This document shows, in pieces, positions 51,501-59,700 of a stretch of 64,000 nt of DNA. This DNA comes from Lota lota. Its lineage: Eukaryota > Chordata > Actinopteri > Gadiformes > Lotidae. The notes beneath the pieces are model-generated. The model was not told the origin of the DNA, ran no database searches, and saw only the letters and a program-made list of their open reading frames with translations. A program made the position numbers and the translations under genes. Within the stretch, counting starts at the first letter, position 1; each line of letters starts with the position of its first letter. The stretch lies in the NCBI GenBank assembly GCA_026745465.1, contig JACYXH010000126.1, positions 158,918-222,917 on the forward strand, read 5' to 3'.

Positions 51501-54500
51501 TCTTTTATTTCGCTATATATGCCTTAGCACAGTCCCGTAGAGTGAGAAGTGATATTTAAAGTGGGACATTTGTATCTAGGTAATAACTTAGTTCAGTTGT
51601 TACAAACGTGATACATTCCATTGTTTGGTTGTATGCCTGTGACCTTGGTCCCATGAAAATGGAAGAGATGCATGATCAGATATAGTAATTGGTCAGATTT
51701 TTTCTTTGTAGCTCTGCTTTGGGGGTAAATTATTTTTGCAATTTCTGAATAAAATGTGACTAAAAAGTAAAATCTCTACCTTTTAGGGAATTTACTTCTC
51801 TAAATGTCCACTAGACCTGAGTCTTATCCATAGGTGTTTGAGCATTTTGCTCATTCTAGAAGTGGGGTTTTTTGAGGTAGGTTGTCTATCCATAAGCTGA
51901 GACATAACACAGTTGAATTCCCCTCCTAGCAGTAAAATACCAGATCTGTGCTTTATTACGTGGTAATGTTTTTAATAATGAAGCCAGTAGGCTTGGACAG
52001 TATCACTGTATTACGGTATACCAGGGTATTTAGAATTACCGAAGGTACTATTCAATAACATCAAAATACAGACGCTCCTCTTTCTATTAAACTTATTTCC
52101 GATCTCTTATGAGTATTTTAATTGTATTATGTTGATATATATTTAGTCCAAGTTTGGAAGCATGATACATACATAAATGGTCCAAAATAAAGTCTTTGCC
52201 GTTTCATTGTGGTTGTGACTGAAATAGGTTTGTTCGTCAACGATTAGTGGTTGGTACGGGTAGGCGGATTTCCCCCGTATTCGACAAGTTTTACAATACA
52301 ATAATGACGGACCGCCCAAAATGTCCTGGCATCAAAACTGAAAGTGCCATTTATAGCAGCTTGGCGATGCTGTAGTAGTGTATTAAAAGAATCACATATC
52401 TCAATAGCAGTTTATGTTGTTTGAAAGTATGCGTATGTTTCAGTTAGGAAGATATTGGATATTCAATATATTCACACTCCGAATTACAGCGATCTGATGC
52501 GGGGCAGTGTCTAGAGGTGTTTGTGGCAATTTCTTCATGAGATATTGTGTCTAGGACAGATGAGACTTCTTAATGCAAAAAAGCACACAATAGCTGCAGA
52601 AAACTTACCTATTTAATGTATGCATACACCAGTCTCCTCTCTAGCAGAGTGAGCCCAGAATACAGTTTCACAGAGCTATTTAACACAGTTTTACCCCCTC
52701 CCCGCAATGCAATTGTCAATTATCAAATCAGGGAAATGTTTACCTAAAGGACAGAGTTGCCTGTGTTCTCATCAAGCAGATGAATGCATTAGAGGATCAA
52801 TGCTTCCTTGTGACCGGTTTACCCCAGGCAAAAGGTTAACAACAAAGGGAAGCAAGATAACACCAGGATACTAACACCCAGATGGGGTGGCTAGATAATA
52901 CAAGGAATAGAAAACAAAACTTAAATGATTAAAAGTAAACAACATATGGATTTTTCCATTACAGGTGCCATCCGCCGCTTCCAAGCGAAGCCGTCGGGGC
53001 ATAGCACTCCTCTCTGTAGAGCCAATCAATTGGTCAATATTTCTACACAATTGGCGAATTACAAAGTACCCTGCCTTAAACAATAGCCTAGCTAACATGT
53101 AATTAACCCGGACACGTCTCACGTTTCTAAATGTTCCTAAATGGATATTACATTAATATCGCTGTTTTTAATTGTATCCGTTACAAATAAAAAGGAGGTT
53201 TTAATTGTTAAAAGCAGGTAAAAACTGTTCAACAAGTTAAAACCAGGTAAAAACTGAGTGGCCAATGGAGCTCCAGTGTGGTTGTAACGCAATTGGAATG
53301 TATAAAATACAGGTTAAACTGTCCATATGTGAGATTTGTACCAAATCTATGGAAGAAGGGCGCTTATTTCCTATATACTTATTATTCGGTGAAGTATTTA
53401 AACCTAGCAAGACTTAGAAGGTCTTAGAAGTCTTAGAAGGCTAATTGGATATTAGACACACAGCATTGTAGGCTAGACAATGTCACACGTTCTAATGATT
53501 TCTATCCCCAACACCGCTTTTACTTCTTTTTTTTTATTGTATTAAGTTGACACAAATACCATTAAGTACCGTATACCCCGGTGAAATGACAGAAAGGTAT
53601 GAAAAAATGTATACTGCCCAATCCTAGAAGCCAGGCTCATTGTCATTTGGACCAAAAATGTTCATAAAATGAACTTGTATTACATCAATAGATCCATTTT
53701 TATGTGCCAAAATAGATACTCCTCTCTTTCTACCTGATTGATGAGTCAAATACTGTGTCTGCCCAAAATGATAATCATGTTCTATTTCCGATTGATGGGT
53801 CTCCTGCAAAAATGCAAACTGACATTTGACTCTTTTTATCTGATTGAGGATTTTCTTCCTCTTTATGGGACAATGGAGCCCTCTGACATTGTAGCTTATA
53901 ACCTTAAGTGATCCCATGACTCAGAGTTACAATTAAGGAAAATACTAATTTTGTCCTTGAGTAAGGTGATGGAAAGGAAAGGCAAGTGTAGCAAAGAAAG
54001 TTCAAAGTGGAACGTAGTATACAGTATCTATGTGTGTGAGTGAGTGTAAGAAGCTAAGTATTTGCGGTAGATAATGTCAGAGAAGCGGGATATCTAAACA
54101 AAGAAAAAAATATAAAAGTAAAATACATATATAAATAGATGTACAAATAAGGTTAAAGTGTGTGTGTGTGTGTGTGTGTGTGCAACAATCGGTAATTGTA
54201 AATACAGCAGTGTAATCACTGATGTTTAAGCATTAACATAAAACATTTGAATTGGGATAGAGGAAAAAATCGATTTCCCTGTTGCTCATTCTTACAATAG
54301 GATAGCTGGGGAACAGTGGGATCTGAACAGATAGAACTGAACATAAAGTTAGATAGTGCATTAACTCAACCAACTTCAGTGTCCGGTCAGTCATTTTGGA
54401 CAAGGTGTCACGATGCAGGTTAGAACCGGCAGCTGTGCGAACAGTCTTTGAAAGTGTTTGCTTTGCTTGGATATAAAACCAAACAGAACAAATAAGGTTA

Positions 54501-56730
54501 TTAGTGAGGAACTCAAGCTCCTGCAGAACCTCATAATAAGAAAAGATATTTGTCAATTATCAAAGTAATTATATATTGTATATAAAGCTTATTGTTAAGG
54601 AATAGTCAAACCAGAGTAAATAATAAAATAAATATAAAATAATTAATAGATACATTAATGTAACTTATGGGACTCTGCCACTCGTTCATTACAGCATTTA
54701 TGTATAAACACATATAAATCCAACCCTGTCCTCACAAACACATACACACACAGGCAAACACACCTCCTCCTGAACCTCCTGGTCCTGGCGCCCCCCTCAG
54801 GGCGGCGCCAAAGAGCACAGTAAGCACAGTAAGCAGAAAGCAAGTCTTTATCTGGTTTGAGGTACAAAATAATAATATTTGCACGTTAAAAAATTATGAT
54901 AATACACCAGAATAGATAATGTATACAAAAGTCTGTATAAAAACTATTTTTTGTATATAGAAAATGTTTATATATAATATAAAATTGTGGGCAGGCTACT
55001 TAGTAGGTCAAACCTCCGTGACCTCTTAACCTGTGACCCTTGCTGTCATCAGGTCAGGTGCTAGCTGCTGCTATCATACTTGTTTTTCCTGTCGCCACGG
55101 CATTATTTTATGAACGAAACATGGCGGAGAAACGTAAAAGTGCTGATGACTCCTCTGTATCAAAAAAGAAAGTAAGGCTATATCATGAGAGTTACCTCAA
55201 CTTCGGTTTTATGGAAGGACAGGATAAGTTTCGGCCAGAATGTGTCATTTGTGGCGAGAAGCTAGATAATGACAGCATGAAGCCAAGCAAAATGAAACGA
55301 CAAGGGATTTAACAGCAGATTGAAGGAAAAAGCCCCGGGATGCACAATTTTTCACTGTATGTTACATCGCCACGCCTTAGCCAGTAAAAAACTTTCAGAA
55401 GACCTCAGTGACACCCTGGCAACTGTTGTTAAAGTTGTAAACTTCATCAAAGCGCGAACGAACCAGCTGTGTGAGGATGAAGCGCATAAAACACTGCTGT
55501 TACACACAGAGGTACGTTGGTTGTCACGTGGACAAGTGCTTGTGCGTTTTATGGAACTGCAGGAAAAAATAAAGGAATTCTTGCAAGATCACAATCGACA
55601 ACTGTGCGAACAGCTGACTGACGCATTCTGGATCAAAACGGCATACCTAGCAGACATATTTGCTCTCTATAATGAGACAAACAAGCGGATGCAAGGCCCC
55701 GAATCAAACGTTATGCAGTAGAAAGATGCTCTCAGCGCTTTTGTGCGCAAAATGGAAAACAGAGTTGAGAAAATGTCAAAAGTAGAGCTGCAACAATTTC
55801 CACTGCTGATGAAACAGTCTGGTGGCACTGTGCGTGCGTCTTTACGCACTGAGTTTACCCGACACATGAACTTGCTCCAGGAGGAAATTAAGTCCCGTTT
55901 TGCTGATGTTGACGAGTACTTATCAAAAGAGTCGTGGGTGATGGAGGAAGTGGAATATATCAAAGAAATATTTCCAGGAGAACGGATACAAAAAGTTTTG
56001 GATCGTCAAAGGACACGCTGTTGCACCAAGACTGGCCAAACACGCAATTACAAGGATTATTCTCCCATTCAGCACCACGTATCTGTCTGAGGTGGCCTTC
56101 AGCGCCCTTGTAACAATAAAAACAAAGGCCCGTAACAGGCTCGATGTACACCAGGACTTTAGGCTGGCTGTCACTAACCTCACACCGGACACTCCATCCC
56201 TAGTCAGGGGTATGCAAGCCCATGGTGGCCATTAGTTCATGAATGAACAGGATGACACAGAGTAAAACATGTTCATAAGAGCTTAATAAGTAATTGATTA
56301 TTAGTGTTACATTAGAGCCAAATTAACACATATTGTACATCATGATTAACAGGTTTATCATGATGTACATTTGCATAAAAACATAAGAAAGACTGATTGT
56401 TATTGTTACTGAGCCAAATTCCTTCTTAATAGCTTTGTCAAAACCACATGAAGTGCATGTGCATTTCAAAACTGCCCCTGTTTCAGTTATATGTTCTGAG
56501 GGAGATCTTGGACAGATGTGCTGAATAATCACTTAGCCACTATTCTGATAATGACTTATTATTATTATTTTGGAAAGGATGTGTGTGAAAAGGCATCCTG
56601 TGTTGAGTTGTTAAAAGATATAAATTAAAAAGGAGACATTTACCAAAGGTTAAGGGCCTAAGAATGGAAACAAGCATAATTGTTTTTATTAAACAAAGTT
56701 GACTTGGAAGATTTGGAAGTAATTACTTAA

Positions 56731-56796
<66 letters not shown>

Positions 56797-59700
56797 CTGG
56801 CAGTTGGGGGGGGGGGGGGGCTCAGCTTTTCTTAGACATAAGTAGGGGGGGGCGCAAAGGAAAATAGGTTGGGAACCACTGCCCTAGGTGATAATGAAAA
56901 ATAAAAATACTCAGATGGCAATATGGATTAACATTTAGAAAGCTATTGATGGTGTTTCTATATAGACATATACATGTCACTTCCCATGCAAAATATTTAG
57001 CATACTATTGCATATTATTTTCAGTGCTATGATTATAAGGCACAATCATATTATAAGCTGCTTCTGGTTTGGTAGTATTCTCGTAGGGTAACATGTCAGA
57101 AGCACATCATAGGTAGCCCAATAATCACTAACGCAAAAGTATTATAGAATTATCTGCGTGTTTGTAGACAAACTACGATCTTGTGTTGTTAGTGGCTCTT
57201 GTTTTGAAGTGGCTAACGGAAAGTAAATGCCAAACCAGCAACTCATTTTAGAATTAAATAACTTGAGTATAACTGGGTAAGACAGGCAAACGCCAATTTA
57301 CATATACAGTATCTCAGCATATGTCTTTAACTTAATAGAACAAAACCTGCCGTATGATATTTTTGAGAAAGTATCTAAAACAAAAAGCTACACTATACTA
57401 AACAAAAGTACAGCGGGTGGCACAGACCTCTAACAAAGGGTTCTTAGTACAGTAAACAACTCCTACGTGACAAATGGTACCCCAAACTTATCTATTAATT
57501 TCCTAAAAGGAAAAACAAAATAAAGGACTATAAACATACACGTACTGTAGGATTACAGACTTAAGCTGTTGCAAAGGTCTGGGCTGTTAAGCAGTCAAGA
57601 AGAAATGAGAGAGAGCGGATTGAAAGACACATTTATATGCAATTTATATGAGTTGAGTGTGATTCGCTGGAATTATTGGCGGCAACCAATCACCCAGGTG
57701 GCATCTGGATCCCTAATATGTATGCTGTGGATCTGTACAGAGAGAGCTACAGAAAAACTAAATGTGGGAAGAATAACAACAAAAACAAAGAAAGTGAATG
57801 GTTAAAGGCACTGCACGTAATACAGAGGCAGCCATATGTTTTTTAATGTATTTTGTTAGTGGGTGGGGACAAGTTCAAGCAGGGTTTATGATTTCCCTTT
57901 AAATGTTGACTCAATAGATAATAAAGCCCCACTGCCTTTGTTTACTGACACTATACCTAGTTATTTGGCAATGTCAATGAAAGATTTAAAATAATGAACA
58001 TGTTATACTCCTGTTTACAGATTCTTTCTACAAGTATAGCTGAGACAAGCATCACCATAAAAGATGTGGTCTTTGTCATCGACTCAGGAAAAGTCAAAGA
58101 GGTGATATAGTAGCTTTTCAAGGAGATGGGGTCATGAATTAAAAACATTATTTGGTTCATACAATTTGATTATTTCTGTTGATATAGAAATTGTTTGAGT
58201 CCATGGCACAAGTGATTTGGATATCGAAGGCCAGTGCTCTACAAAGAATGGGAAGGTGAAGTATTTAAGCTTGATCACAATTTCTGTCTTGCCTGCAAGA
58301 TATAATTGTTAGAGCTCTGAATCAAACATATTATTTGTTTGAAAATGAATCGAGCTTATCCATTTCTTATGTGTTGACAGAGCTGGACGATGCAAGCCGG
58401 GAATATACTTTTGCCTCTACAGCCAGGTCCAGTTTGAAAATATGACAGAATTCCAGGTTCCGCAACTTCAAAGGATGCCTCTGCAGGTACATGATGTGTA
58501 CAGACCATTGTCCGTTTGGCACATTAGAGTGCTAGCTTGTTAGCCTGCTAATAGGCCAGAGCTTTTTCACACATTAGCACTTTTCTTAAAAGATCAACCA
58601 AAAATTTAAGAAAAGATTATTCATAAGTGACTTTATATAGTATATTGACTTAAATCCATCTAATATTGAACAATTGTTGATTAGTATTGAATAGGTATAT
58701 TGTACAAATCATTTAATTTAATTGACCTGCTACCACCCATATCTGCTATTGATATGATTTCAGTCTACTCCTTTCCAAAACCTAACAGAACACCGTTCTT
58801 TAAAGGGCTCCTATTGTACCACCAGGTGTGAGTGTGATTAGCCATTACAAGCCGTTTAGAAAACCTGCCCTTCCCTGTGCCTTGGTGACATCACAAGTGG
58901 GCGTGTCCACCTAGATGTATGCTGGATAGATCAGTCTACCAGCCTACCCAGTGCACTGTAGCAAATGTTGCTTATCTATCCATCATACATCTAGGTGGAC
59001 ACTCCCACTTGTGATGTCACTGAGGCACAAGAAAAGGCAGCTTTTCAAACGGCTTGTAATGGCTAATCACACTCACACCTGGTGGTATAATAGGGGCCCT
59101 TTAAGGTACTACTCAGATATGGATTTGTTCATATACATTTCCTGTTAATGTAGCAGGTTATAGTTATGTATGAAAAAAAGCTAACGCTTTCCAGTATCAG
59201 TCTGTACGTCTGAAATGGTGCATTTATTAGGATTGTGTTCCAGTATCATTAGAAATGTTACCTTTGGTTATGGTTTTTTATTGATAGAAAGCACAAATCC
59301 AGAGTACCAAAACGTTTATGCATTAAATATTAGCCACCTAATAATGATGGGTATCCTCATAAGAATCTTGCACAATAATACTCTGATTTGAGGACTTGAC
59401 TAATTTGATCCTATTTTGTCACCCAAACAACTTGTGTTTGTCAGGAACTATGTCTCTACACTAAATTACTGGTTCCTGTTGATTGTTCTGTTGCCGAGTT
59501 CCTGTCCAAAGCACCAGAGCCACCACACATTCACATGATCAATTATGCTGTTCAGATGCTAAAGGTACGTATAGTCACGCTGTGTCCGAACAGCCCTGTT
59601 TATGAAGCCAAAATGATCGCCACTCTCATCTGTGTGTAGTGGTCTCTATCAGTATGCACAGCTTTGCTAGGTTAAAGGTTAAATATGTGATTTCTGTAGC

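Larger units (their letters stand above)
49020..53917 (-). pseudogene. L1-like LINE ORF2, cut by a hAT element and an LTR
   Basis: The apurinic-type endonuclease starts at 53917 with [20 protein letters not shown] and FLQETH (catalytic Asn and Glu regions). After the hAT insertion (51988-53626), the reverse transcriptase start is at about 50940-51060 ([27 protein letters not shown]). The catalytic YADD follows at 50183-50340 ([27 protein letters not shown]). The C-terminal part at 49350-49560 reads [15 protein letters not shown] and [12 protein letters not shown]. About 170 residues between GLIKGR and YADD are gone, replaced by the LTR. Many stops. A teleost L1/Tx1-type element, dead. ORF1 was not identified. 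Confidence 0.85.
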
